The notes under the pieces were generated by a model that had not been told where the DNA came from, searched no databases, and was given only the letters and a program-made list of their open reading frames with translations. A stretch of DNA of 64,000 nt, from assembly GCA_012861695.1 (NCBI GenBank), contig JAAOOA010000130.1, forward strand, positions 37,501 to 101,500. The letters run 5' to 3'. Positions within the stretch are counted from its first letter, which is position 1. Each line of letters begins with the position of its first letter. The position numbers were made by a program, and so were the translations under genes. Source of the DNA: Trematomus loennbergii. Taxonomy: Eukaryota; Chordata; Actinopteri; Perciformes; Nototheniidae. Below are positions 11,641 through 23,271 of this stretch, piece by piece.

Positions 11641-12459
11641 GTATGGACAGACAGACTGAAGGTGTCTCTAATATCTCAAATGTCCTGTTCTTCTTCTCAT
11701 TTATGACACAGTTATTGAAATTATATTTCATTGAGTTTTTACACCCTCATTGACGGCTGAGTCCACTCTACTCTTTAACGGACGGAAGTGATCACCAGCG
11801 GTTCAGTTTGGATAGTTCTGACTGTATTCGGCTAACGGCTAACAGAGCTAAACTCACAGCAGGACTCAGATTCTGTTCAGAGGTTACAGGCTTACAACAC
11901 AATCTGCCAGTTATGTGTTATAATTGTATCTTGATTATTTACTGGCCTGCTTTGGCCGATGATCAGCATATTACCTAGTCGCTGATGGGAAACTGAGATT
12001 TGCTTTTTGTGATTCTTTATTACGTAAACTTATGATCGACACGTCCAGGTGCGCATCCTTTTTCTCCTCATAATGCCATCATGAACATCACATTCATGTT
12101 GATATCAGCAGGAGGAGAGCTGGTAAACTAAGCCGTTAGCTGTTAGCCGTTGACTGTAAGCAGGTAGCTGTTAGCAGGTAGCTGTTAGCAGTTTGCTGTT
12201 AGCAGTTAGCCTTTAGCAGTTAGCCTTTAGCAGTTAGCTGTTAGCAGTTGAATGTGTACGGGATGCCTTGCTGCACATTATCCCGCTTATTACACGGCTA
12301 CATGATAAACAAACTAACTACTAAGACTCCCGATATGAATTCAGATAATTTTATTGACTTGAAAATGATGGTCATGGTTCCGGTGACGTCACCATACCGA
12401 ATGGCAGCTTCTCCCCCGGTAAGAGATTAATTTCGCCTCGTTTAATTGCCAAATAAGAA
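11641..12459. repeat. NLR copy A intron with TTAGC-type short repeats
   Basis: This intron has no coding signal. At about 12130-12248 there is a run of TTAGC-containing units (AGCTGTTAGCAG with GTAGC/TTAGC variants), longer than the matching run in copy B at 55040-55132. Confidence 0.6.
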
Positions 12460-15141
12460 ATGTCTCTGTAAAATTAGAAATAGTTAACGGGGCAAGATGG
12501 GAGAAAGGACGGACAAAAGAAAAACATTGGCTCAGAGTCTACCAACGAAGAAAATACAACGAACAACTCGCCTGCACAGGTCGATGATGAGGAAGCTAGC
12601 GCAGAGCCGCACGTGGCTAGCTTAGCTAAAGTTCTGGAGGAGATACGGGACTTTCGCAAAGACACAAAACAACAAATAAACAAAATGAAATCCGAGCTTA
12701 CCAACGGCAACGTTAAAATAGAGGAGGCAGAAATGAGAATTGAAAACGTGAAAGGTGCTGAGCAAGAAGATAAAGGTAATGAATCAGCAAGAAAATAAAC
12801 TGACTGACCAAGAAGGAAGATCCCGACGGGAGAATATAAGGATTTATAATGTCCCAGAGGGAGCAGAGGGGTCATCTATGGTTGACTTGGTGAAGAGTTT
12901 ACTACAAGAGGCACTTGAGATCCCCCCCGCCACGGAGCTCGGCATTGAAAGAGCGCACCGGGCGCTCGTACCGAGGGCCTCCGGAGACAGGGAGGACAAG
13001 CGCGTCAAAATGATCAAGTTTCTCCGATACTCAACTAAAGACGATATTATACGCAAGCCATGGGAAAATAAAGGTGTTTTTGAACGGGATATTTCGACCA
13101 AGATTACCCACCAGCTATTTTGCAAAAACGTAAAGACTACTCCGAGGCAAAGCGAGTGCTAAGGCAGAGAAATATTCGCTTCCAGACCCCGTTCCCTGCT
13201 AAACTACGAGTATTTTAGGAGGACGGGGCGAGGCTGTACCAGACTGCTGTGGAAGCATCCTGAGACGTGAAGGACAGAGGACTGCTGTCACCGTGATCAC
13301 ACCGAGAGAGAGGCTGAGCAGCTGTCTGCCTGGGAGACGCTGGGAGGAGAGGAGCGAGGGAGGAATATCAGGGAGAAACTTCCTTCAGGAGACAAGTCCC
13401 ATCCACCTGAAGAAATTAGGAATACATACCCATTGATATGGCACACAAAATCCATCAAGTATTTGGGCATTAACATCCCTAAAGATCTTTCAACATTATT
13501 CAATGCAATTTCCTACCTGTAGAGAACATAATGAAGGAAGATATAGCAAGATGGAACCTAATTCCTTTCTTTAATATTTCTTCAAGAATTGAATGGGTTA
13601 AAAAATATACTACCTAGATTATTATATCTATTCCAAACCCTACCTAAAGAGATCAACCAAAGTCAATTTAATGAATGAGATAAAATGATATCAAGATATA
13701 TATGGCAAGGTAAAAGACAGGGTTCGTCTCAAACCTTTACACCTGGCCAAAGAAGAAGGGGGATGGGGTTTACCCTCTCTCAGAGATTACTATTTCACAA
13801 CACAGATAAGAACAATGATATGCTGGAGTAACCCAGCATATGATGCTCAATGGAAACATATAGAACAGAAGGTGTACTCCCATACAGGCAATTATAGCTG
13901 ACAATAACCTACACAATTTCATAAACATTATTGAAAATCCATGGGTGAAATGTTCTCTTAAAATGTGGAAAACTATTATAAAAGAATATAAATTGGAGAA
14001 TGAAGTATCTTTCTCAAATGGTGTGCATATGACTCAGATTTCATGCCTAACAGATTGGATACTAGATTTAGGGACTGGGCTCTAAAAGGTCTAACAGCTC
14101 TGTGCAAGCTGATGAAAGGGGGAGCATTGCTCAGTTTGGATACCCTCAAAGAGAAATACACTTTGGAGAAACAGGACTTTTATGGATATCTTCAGGTACG
14201 GCATTATGTTCATTTGAAAGTGGAAAAAGTGTCAGAGGCAAGTGTAGGTTTGATAGAAATGTTTAGGAAAGCGTATAACGCAGATGTTAACGGTAGAACC
14301 GTATCATGTGTATACCAAGGATTGACAAACCTTAAAAAACACTCACTTACATAATAAAGAAGATGGAGCAGGAAGGAGGGATACATATATCTGGGGAAGA
14401 ATGGGTAACAATGTGGAGATATCAATGGAAATGTACCAGCTGGCAGAACTGGAGGGAATATACCTGGAAGAACCTGATAGGATATTTTATTCCGCCCTCT
14501 CAGAAGTCCCACTATGATAGGACCCCCCCTATATGTTGGAGGAACTGTGGTGACCAGAATGCAAACCACTTCCATGTATTCTGGGACTGTCCAGGTATCA
14601 AAGACTACTGGAAGGAGATACACAACGCCTTACAAGACATTTTCAAAGACATAATACCTCTAGAGATCAAGATGTTATACTTTAGGAATTTGAGAAAGGA
14701 CAAATACTTATTGAACATTCTGCTGAAAAGGCATTAACCAGGAAGTGGTTATCGAAGCATAGCCCGACTCTAAATGGATGGATGGACATCTCAATGGATA
14801 TTTATAATATGGAAAAGATAACAGCATCTGTCAATCATACATTGGTCAATTTACTCCAACCTGTGAGAAGTGGACTCACTTTGTAAAGCCCTAAAGGCCT
14901 GACTTAGTTTCCACAGATCCAGAACTCTGCTGTAAAGAAATGTCTACTCCCTAATTGTTCACTGTTGTTCTATTTTATTTTCATTTCTTTCTTTATGTCT
15001 TTCTCCTCTGTGCTTTTTTGTGTCATCATGTGTATATTGCTGAAAAGAGCTATGAACAGATGTATGTCCTTCATGTAAAGATGTACAATATGCTGTGACA
15101 ATGTTTGACACTAAACGCCAACAAAAAGTAAATAATAAAAA
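12460..15141 (+). mobile_element. L1-clade LINE, internally deleted (copy A)
   Basis: ORF1 remnants at 12613-13162 show a Lys/Glu-rich coiled coil (FRKDTKQQINKMK) followed by RIYNVPEGAEG, the RRM region of L1 ORF1 proteins. It then jumps to ORF2 C-terminal sequence with YLGINIPKDLS (about 13458-13490) and a frame at 14363-14737 containing CWRNCGDQNANHFHVFWDC, a Cys/His pattern typical of the L1 ORF2 tail. Endonuclease and RT core are missing. The 3' end is an A-rich AATAATAAAAAAG stretch. The same deleted copy is in B at 55345-58012, so insertion and deletion predate the segmental duplication. Borders are approximate. Confidence 0.8.
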
Positions 15142-15237
15142 AGCTTGCTCTAAGAAAGTAACCTCTGTTCCACGAGGTACCAGCAGCTAGGACTCATGTT
15201 GGATAGAACATCATCCTGACTGTGTTTCTTCCTCCAG

Positions 15238-15281
15238 GCTGGACCATGGTGGAGAGCAGAGGTTAAAACCAGTGAGGAAGT
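15238..15281 (+). CDS. NLR copy A, short linker exon between LRR and B30.2
   Basis: The acceptor CCTCCAG leads to a short exon reading LDHGGEQRLKP and ending at GAAGT/GTAAGT. Compared with copy B it lacks three bases and so keeps frame. In this family the exon joins the LRR block to the B30.2 domain. Confidence 0.7.
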
Positions 15282-15289
15282 GTAAGTGT

Positions 15290-16347
15290 GGATCAGTCAG
15301 CTTCTCTCTAAAGACAAAGATGATGGAGGTGGTATTTATTCATTAAAACATGACTGGCATGCATCGCCTTTAAACTCTATAATAATAATAATAATAATAC
15401 ATGACACTTATATAGCGCTATTATAGAAAGGATCACTAACAGAGAGTAAAGCCTTCAGGTGGGTCCAGGGGCCTCATTTATAAAGCCTTGCGTGCGGCAC
15501 GTCCTACGCCGGTTTCCCTTTATAAATCACAATCAACTCGAAATGCGGCGCAGCTTTTGCGGGCTTCACGTAACGCCCATATTTGCCTATAAATAGTCAA
15601 AGAAACGCCCCGTATTAATATTCATTCTGACTGACTGCAGAAGAAGATCGCAGGGAATGAGGACAGAACAGCTAAAAAAGACATTTCACACCGAGTCAGA
15701 TTTTGGTTCTTTTGGGGAGGTGGAGATAAATCACATTGTTTGGTGGATGCAGTTTGAACCAGAGTAGCAGCATGGAGGTCAGGCAGTGTGTCAGTGTGTC
15801 AGTGTGTTTGTACCGGGGACAGGAGACCTATCTGGTGGTTTGTGTTCCAGCTGTCAATCAGCTGTGCGCTGCGTCTCCACTGCAGCCTGTGCGTCTCAAT
15901 CCCCCGCAGCAACTCTATCCACCACTTAAATGAAATCAAACTAATGTTTCTGTACAATTCACCAACATGGTGTTCTCTTACTTTGCATACCTGTGTTTTA
16001 CGAGCGACTTATCAAGTCTTGGCAAACGGCATAAAACATGATTAAACATGATAGTATATAAAACCATGCTCTTATTTATACTACCTATAGAAAAGCAAAA
16101 CGGCCTCAGTTGAGACGTAATTCTGTCCTTCTGCTTACCGCATCATTTATGAGAATACAAGTCATAACATTAAGACAACATGGTACACACGAGGTGCTCT
16201 TAAATAACATATCAGTATTTATTTATTTCTCCAAGTTATGTTTTTGTGTGCACTGAGGAGTCTCAAACAGGCGTTTGTTAAATCATTTTAAGATTTAAGA
16301 TCTTCATATATGATAAATGAGAGGTAACATTTTATTTATGGTATTAT

Positions 16348-16426
<79 letters not shown>

Positions 16427-16698
16427 TTATTTATGTCATTTTAAATAAAAACTTACAAAATCATCACATTCATGACACATTTTTTTTTTAAATCTTCATA
16501 TCATAGCTCACACATAGAAAACCACATTTAAAAAAATTCAGCTCCAGTGTACCATCTTCCCTTGCCGTACATAGAACGTGATTGACCCCCAAAGAGTCCT
16601 GAAAGCAGGCAGGTTGTTGGTCACAGCATTTGGGCTTTCCTACCTCCCACCACTGAGTAAGGGAAGAACAACCATCTTTCCTAGATCTCCAGAAGCCC

Positions 16699-16742
<44 letters not shown>

Positions 16743-16985
16743 AGAGTGTTACCCTTAGATCAGGTCTCTAGTGATGGTGTGCTCAAAGTGATTGAAGCAT
16801 GTCACTTGAACATGTGCAGCTGGAGTCTTTCAGCAACTGGGTCAGAACCTGCTGAACTAGCTGCATCACTTTAAACTTTATAATAATACATGATCTTATA
16901 GAGCGCTGTTATAGAAAGATCACTAACCGAGAGGAAAGCCTTCAGGTGAGTCTGGTGATAAACTGCTGTCTGTGTCTCTCCTCAG
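15290..16985. other. NLR copy A intron: MITE-like start, GA tracts, Tx1 LINE remnant
   Basis: At about 15470 an inverted-repeat-type terminus (GGGGCCTCATTTATAAAGC) starts a non-coding repeat whose other end I could not find. GA dinucleotide tracts lie at 16351-16423 and 16702-16740. Between them, 16440-16700 on the minus strand reads YWRSRKDG-like and LTQWWE segments of a Tx1-type LINE ORF2 (WRSRKDGCSSLTQWWE), reduced by deletion. The longer version is in copy B at 59440-61400. The intron ends with CTCCTCAG. Confidence 0.65.
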
Positions 16986-17537
16986 ATTCCTGTGGACTCA
17001 CCCTGGACTCAAACACAGCAGAGAGAAGACTAAACTGTCTGAGGACAACAGGATGGTGACACGTGTGGAGGAGAGGCTGCCATATCCTGATCATCCAGAG
17101 AGGTTTGTCTCCTGGCTCAGCTGATGTGCAGAGAAGCTCTGACTGGTCGCTGTTACTGGGAGGTCGAGTGGAGAGGAGAGGTTACTATAGCAGTGACTTA
17201 CAGAGGAATCAGGAGGAGAGGAGACGGAGGGAACTGTTTGTTTGGAGACAATGATCAGTCCTGGAGACTGAGCTGCTCTGATAGTGGTTACTCTGTCAGG
17301 CACAATAAGAGAGAAACAAGCATCTCCTACTCCTCCTCCTTCTTCTCCTCCTCCTCCCCTCTGGTAGAGTAGCAGTGTATCTGGATCATCCTGCTGGCTC
17401 TCTCTCCTTCTACAGAGTCTCCTCTGACACACTGACCCACCTCCACACCTTCAGAACCACATTCACTGAACCTCTCTATGCTGGGTTCTGGTTGGTCACA
17501 TGACTCTGGTTCCTCAGTGTCTCTGTGTCCTCTGTAG
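16986..17537 (+). pseudogene. NLR copy A, terminal B30.2 (PRY-SPRY) exon, frameshifted
   Basis: It begins SCGLTLDSNTA, the PRY start, and contains GRCYWEVEWRG, the SPRY hallmark, near 17145-17170. It then has YRGIRRRGDGGN, QSWRLSCSDSGYSV, and the end VSLCPL with TAG at 17535. Several one-base indels shift the frame after the PRY start and again later. A short Ser-rich stretch is coded by TCC repeats at about 17326-17360. B30.2 domains serve as ligand-binding modules in TRIM and fish NLR proteins. Confidence 0.85.
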
Positions 17538-18592
17538 GAGGAGACCACTTCCTGTCCTGTGTTTAAGGGTTGCTGTTTTAAATCTGGCTCACTGATTGTG
17601 TCTTTACTGTCAGAAGTGTTTTTATCAGAGAGTCTTTCATTGGGTGATGAATCTCTCCTTATCAGTTCAGTTATAAGTTGGACAGATGAATCAAAAGGTC
17701 AATGATTGTTGATTCTTGAAAATGCTTTAAGAAACACAACAGCCTTCATCTCAGCTCTCCAGAGGGTTTACTTTATTGAGTTAGCAGCTCATTCCTTCAA
17801 ACAGAAACTTCAGAGTGATTATAATGAGAGCAGATAGAAAGAAAGGTGGGCACACATGAATACCATGATATATTTGTACATATATATTGAAGTAGTACAA
17901 TATATGACAAGTTTAATCTGTGGGCCATATCTCATTATACTGTCTGAATTAGCTGAGGGCCGAAAGTGTTGTTTAATGTTTAATAAAATGGCGGCTATGT
18001 CAACTGTTGAAGAAAGGAAGAAAATGGAACAATGTATTTTATTATATAAAGCTTAAATATGTTAAAAACTGTGTTAAACTCTGAATGCCATAGTCATGTA
18101 TCGTATAGTTTAACGCTTTAGCAATATAAACAGGATGTATAACAGAAATCCTTACATGGGTACTTGTAAAGACCTATGTAGCAAAGTACGCACTTCCTCT
18201 TTCCAGGAGATGAACTTCTGTTATGCACTTCCTTGCGGGAAGTGAACATTTAACCATAAAGCAACAAAGAAGGACACCTGATGTGACAAACCACGTGAAC
18301 AAAGAGGATATAAGGAGACTGAAGAACATTTGAAATCAGTTCCTCTTGAACTCAGTTCTTCTTGCAGAAGACTGAAGAACCCCCGATACTAACTAGTAGT
18401 GGGGCAAACCTAGACGGAGCAGATATCTATATCTGAGCTAAACGCAGTTCATTATAGTGTGTGGTGTTATAACTTGTGAAACTTTAAATAAAACGACCTG
18501 TTCACACTTGTGAGAGGAAACTAAAGTTCACGTAGCCCTTCTGATTATTGCTGGATAAGTGACAAATGAGACGGAAATGTAACCTGTTCCCA
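17538..18592. other. 3' flank of NLR copy A with LTR-like block
   Basis: The NLR 3' UTR follows the stop; no clean polyadenylation site can be assigned. From about 18060 to 18590 the sequence has promoter-like GGATATAAGG (18307), AATAAA (18487) and terminal features suggestive of an old solo LTR, but I find no flanking duplication. B lacks 18241-18406 of this block. Confidence 0.4.
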
Positions 18593-19024
18593 TGAACATC
18601 CTGCATTCAAACCTCACTGAAGTTCAAGTGTTGAGGTATTTAAGTACTCTAGTGTTAGCTGAGCATTCAATTGTTCCCTATATTATAAATATATATATAT
18701 ATATATATATATTTGTTTCTGGATTATTAGCCCTGCTGCATTTATTGCATATATTACTGTATTCTCCCAGAATGTGAATGGACTTTTTGTTATTGGAACC
18801 AAAACACATTTCTTTAATGTATTTCTAATGATCAAAGTTCTAGCCCACCTTTGAACAAATAAAACATCAGATCAAAAGTGAACCATTGATGCCTGAGCTG
18901 GACCCATGTTATCCTCACCATTTTGTTTATCTCCCTGCACATGATAAACTCATACTCTGTATGTTTTCATTTCACTGTGAATTGAGTTTGTCCTCAGCAG
19001 TCTCTTCCTCCACCGTCACTACAT

Positions 19025-19084
<60 letters not shown>

Positions 19085-19134
19085 TACCTTAGTCTGTGTT
19101 TCCAGTTCTTTATATCATTAGTTTAGCTAACAAG
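18593..19134. repeat. Unique spacer with two AT microsatellites
   Basis: AT dinucleotide tracts lie at about 18689-18711 and 19024-19077. The remaining sequence shows no gene. Confidence 0.75.
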
Positions 19135-19745
19135 TACAAGACCTGAGTACTTCTACTTTTACTCAGTTCAAGACCTGAGTACTTCTACTTTTACTCAAGA
19201 CCTGAGTACTTCTACTTTTACTCAAGTTCAAGATCTGAGTACTTCTACTTTTACTCAAGTACAAGATCTGAGTACTTCTACTTTTACTCAAGTACAAGAT
19301 CTGAGTACTTCTACTTTTACTCAAGTACAAGATCTGAGTACTTCTACTTTTACTCAAGTACAAGATCTGAGTACTTCTACTTTTACTCAAGTACAAGATC
19401 TGAGTACTTCTACTTTTACTCAAGTACAAGATCTGAGTACTTCTACTTTTACTCAAGTACAAGATCTGAGTACTTCTTCTCTTTACTCAAGTACAATATC
19501 TGAGTACTTCTACTTTTACTCAAGTTCAAGATCTGAGTACTTCTACTTTTACTCAAGTACAAGATCTGAGTACTTCTACTTTTACTCAAGTACAAGATCT
19601 GAGTACTTCTACTTTTACTCAAGTACAAGATCTGAGTACTTCTACTTTTACTACAGTACAAGATCTGAGTACTTCTACTTTTACTCAAGTACAATATCTG
19701 AGTACTTCTACTTTTACTCAAGTACCAGACCTGAGTACTTCTTCC
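19135..19745. repeat. 33 bp minisatellite, about 18 copies
   Basis: The unit is about CAAGTACAAGATCTGAGTAC plus TTCTACTTTTACT, 33 bp long, with a few variant or shortened units at the left end. Because 33 is a multiple of three, the minus strand stays open and reads repeated YLSKSRSTQIL; this is a by-product of the period, not evidence of a protein. Confidence 0.92.
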
Positions 19746-20330
19746 ACCTCTGTTCATCGCTCAGGTGGAAATCACAGAAAGACTTGAGGAGAAAACAGAG
19801 CTTGGAGTACCATCTAGTGGACAAACAGAAAACTACCCACACACTTAGAGCCCAACAGCTGACTGTGAGTTACTGGAAATAAAGTACATTTTCTGTAAGT
19901 ATTGTGCAGTTTTGAAGTACCTGAGTATTACCTATTATCATTATCTTCTGTATACTGATTTAATCATTTACATGGTTGTACTTTTCACACTTTGCAGATT
20001 CTAATTTATAATACCCGCTGTAATCAACTAAAGAAATCATTGTATTTTATTATACATACAAATATATCCACTAAGTCCACACACGTTAGAAAGAGTCTTT
20101 AATGTACATTTTAAAGCGTCATTTCATCATTTCTGTGAAGATTTTGAATCATCCGTTTCAAAGAGAGAATCATCAGTGGTGCAGGAATGAGTCCTAAACC
20201 CTGAAATGAGTCAGCATGTTACCACTTCCTGTCCCCTGGTCTGGAAGTCAATGGTCTTCTGAATGTGTTTTTGGTTGTTAGTCTGAACTAAGGTCTGTGG
20301 TGAGTAGATTCCTCACTGCTGAACCAAACG
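19746..20330. other. Intergenic, nothing recognised
   Basis: AT-rich sequence with no convincing exon, repeat terminus or RNA gene. If the minus-strand exons at 20496-20985 are real, 20200-20490 would be their 3' UTR. Confidence 0.5.
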
Positions 20331-20495
20331 TGTGAGTTTGTTTGACACAGAGATTATTTTCTGCAATAATCCAAAACTCCCACGGAGGAATCCCATTGGA
20401 GCAGGGAGATGCTGCCTTCAGGGACCAGCACAGGAACACCACATCCCTGCAGCTCTCTGTATTCCAGCCGGTGGTTCTGGTGGGGATTGGATCAG

Positions 20496-20985
<490 letters not shown>

Positions 20986-21019
20986 GTTGCACCCCTTCTC
21001 AGAGTCTGCTCTCCATCCC

Positions 21020-21325
21020 CCGCTCTCGCCTTCGTACTGTGGGTGACAGGGCGTTCAGTGTTGCGGCCCCCACCCTCTGGAATGCACTTCCTCCTGAGAT
21101 CCAGAACGCTGCCTCACTGGACATCTTCAAATCCTCACTAAAAACGCACCTGTTCACCCTGGCCTTCGGACCCTAGTCCTTTCCTGGTCCCCGGCTTCCT
21201 TTATTTTATTTTGTTCTTGTTTGTTCGCTCCTCATTGTCTGTTTTGTTTTGTCTGTCCACCATGTACAGCGTCCCGTGAAAGGCGCTTTATAAATTCCAT
21301 TTATTATTATTATTTATTATTATGT
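21020..21325 (+). mobile_element. L2-type LINE 3' end
   Basis: 21045-21176 encodes FSVAAPTLWNALPPEIQNAA followed by FKSSLKTHLFTLAF and a stop, the conserved C-terminus of L2-type ORF2 proteins. A 3' UTR follows, ending in GGCGCTTTATAAAT and an ATT trinucleotide tail at 21297-21325. It is 5'-truncated. Confidence 0.8.
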
Positions 21326-21401
21326 CTCAGATAAATACAGGGAAGTAAATGGTATTATCTTCCCTTCCCAAAGCAGACGTATGAAGCAGCAGATACATGG
21401 A

Positions 21402-21580
21402 GGCGTGTGGCGCAGTTTGTTGTGCGTAGGTGTTCTGATCAGGGGGTCACAGGTTCAAACCCCACTGCAGTCAGCATGTCTTTGTGTCCCTGAGACACTT
21501 CACCCCAAACTGCTCCTGTGGGGATTGTCCACAGTGTTGAGTATGTAAGTCGCTTTGGATAAAAGCGTCTGATAAGTAAC
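21402..21580 (+). mobile_element. tRNA-derived SINE
   Basis: The head GTGTGGCGCAGTTTG resembles an RNA polymerase III A box, and GGTTCAAAC at 21452-21460 is a canonical B box. The tail TCGCTTTGGATAAAAGCGTCTG is a widespread fish SINE 3' domain. The acceptor-stem pairing of a real tRNA is absent, so this is a SINE and not a functional tRNA gene. Confidence 0.75.
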
Positions 21581-21585
21581 ATGGA

Positions 21586-23271
21586 CAAATTCTACAGAAG
21601 ATCACTAACCAGAAAAGGCTTTTTAAATTGAATACTTGAGTAAATGTATACCTGCATGTACTTGGTCACTTACAACATTGCATCTGCATTATTTAGCTTA
21701 TTGTATATGTATTTGTAGGCCTACATGTATATAGTTTACTTCATCTGCATTACTTGTACACTAGTCTGAACTATTTTACTCTGTTTCTTCATGCACTATT
21801 TTAATGTATTGTTTTATGTCCTATATATATTCATATTGCATTGTTGGAGGAGCTTCAGATGTGCATTGCATATCAACACTGCAGCTGCTGTGCATACTGT
21901 ATGATGATAAAGCCCTTAAATCTACTTGGTAACTTCCACCTCTTCCACCTTAACAACATTCACCTTCAAACCGTCTCCATGTTCCACCTTTAATCAGCTT
22001 CACCTGCAGCTGTCAGTACACTCAGTGCTAACGGCTAGCATCAGCGGCTAACAGGCATTTTTAACTTTTAAAGAACAATGTGGAACATAACACAACATGT
22101 CAGTGACAGCGGGTCAGAGGAGCCTTCAGGGGAGAAGCTTAAAGTCTCTTTTCTGGTGTTTAAAATCATGCATTTACGTGAGAAACTAAGGCTAAAGCTA
22201 CACATGCAACACACACCTACCAGAAACGTGCAGGTCCTCCTGTAGTTGTGCTACGTCACGCGTCGCATCCGGGTCCTAAAGCCCGCCGGGTACTGTTTCG
22301 GGTTATTTTAAAGAGTTAAATATCTTATTTTAAAACGTTTTATCTTCACAATTAATTGTATGTTCTATTATATTAATTACAAATATTCAAAGACACACAG
22401 CGCAGTGAACAAAATAAAACATTACAAATAAATAGAGCTGAATAAAATAAAAAAGGACAAATATTAAATACCTGATCTGTTTCTACTCTATCCCACAGAT
22501 TATAAAACATATAATCAGACTATATAATAGGTTGAGGTACACTTTGATTCTCTACAGGTGAAAAAGGACATTACTCACATTAAGTTTTCTGAAATAGTCT
22601 AAATATGGCATTGTGTAATGATAACTTTTGATGAATTGGGGTCAAATCAAAACACAGTTAAAATCTCCTAAATGTGGATATTTGATTGATGTCTACCTGT
22701 TGGAAACAAGACATGTAATGAAGGCATAATAAACAAGAACATTAGAAATCAAACTAAGCTCTTTCCTCTCCTGTAGTTCAATAGGTTTTAGTGCATGTCA
22801 AAGGTCTGCAAAGGGTACAAATCCCTGTGTTCCCCAGAGTGAGATTCTGAGATAAGTGTGAACAGAGTAGTAATGTCAGAAATAAGGACATAAAGATGAA
22901 ACATTATTCATGCCAATGTGTCACTGTGTCCCTGCTGCTGGTGAGGAAGGGTCTCTTTGTAGAGGTCCTCACATCCTTTTTTGTAGTAAGGAGGTATCAG
23001 CTAAATGTACTTTAAGTAGCACAAGTAAAAGTACTGCAATTGACACTTTATTGTTTCTTAAAAAGCAATCCATCTGCAAACAGTAGCAGCTATCTCTTTC
23101 GTTATATATAGTCACTTTGTAACACCATGGTGTACTTCTCTTTGACTTATCGTGCTTCTTCACGTCTGCATACATAGTTCTTTTTGACTTTGTTACCATG
23201 TCAGTCTGTTTACTTCATCTGCACTACTCTGCTGTGTTCTCATGTAAATGTCCCCGTTGCAGCACAGATAA
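21586..23271. other. Intergenic with LINE tails and a possible CpG promoter
   Basis: No open gene. 22240-22330 is locally CpG-rich and contains a CRE-like ACGTCA (22253-22258) beside CGCGTCGCATCCGG; it could be an old promoter for a minus-strand gene, with a donor-like CTG/GTAGGTG on that strand. Near 23260 a LINE-type tail (ATAAAGGGATTCTGATTC) leads into the satellite. Confidence 0.35.

Larger units (their letters stand above)
2100..17537 (+). pseudogene. NLRC3-like NLR gene, copy A (PYD-FISNA-NACHT-LRR-B30.2), frameshifted
   Basis: This is a multi-exon member of the teleost-expanded NLR-C family of cytosolic pattern-recognition or inflammasome-type receptors. NACHT is the oligomerising ATPase, LRR and B30.2 are the usual sensing or regulatory parts, and PYD recruits adaptors such as ASC; these roles are family knowledge. 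Exons recognised are 2100-2178, from 2263, 2543-2821, 8660-10425, 10507-10680, 10829-10999, 11148-11320, 11469-11640, 15238-15281 and 16986-17537. Compared with copy B, frame-breaking indels occur in the PYD, NACHT, LRR 2, 3 and 4, and B30.2 exons. Only LRR exon 1 and the linker exon read cleanly. As given, no full receptor can be made. Either the gene is dead or the assembly carries indel errors. No promoter could be identified upstream. Confidence 0.85.
1769..18592 (+). repeat. Segmental duplication, copy A (NLR gene block)
   Basis: The sequence from CTTTGATTAAAGTTTGAA to TGTTCCCA is repeated in the same order and orientation at 46302-63361. Shared landmarks are every NLR exon, the L1 insertion, the Tx1 remnant with GA tracts, and the 3' flank. 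Differences are substitutions, many 1-2 base indels, and a few large events: two extra LRR exons in A, a TTAA element only in A, an hAT-like and another element only in B, a longer Tx1 remnant in B, and a 166 bp segment near 18240 only in A. Confidence 0.93.

Noticed and set aside
19163..19757. Two ~100-codon minus-strand frames of repeated YLSKSRSTQIL
   Set aside because: They are the 33 bp minisatellite read in an open frame; no start context, splice signals or neighbouring gene.
21402..21475. tRNA gene
   Set aside because: It has A and B boxes but no acceptor stem pairing and is followed by a SINE 3' domain.
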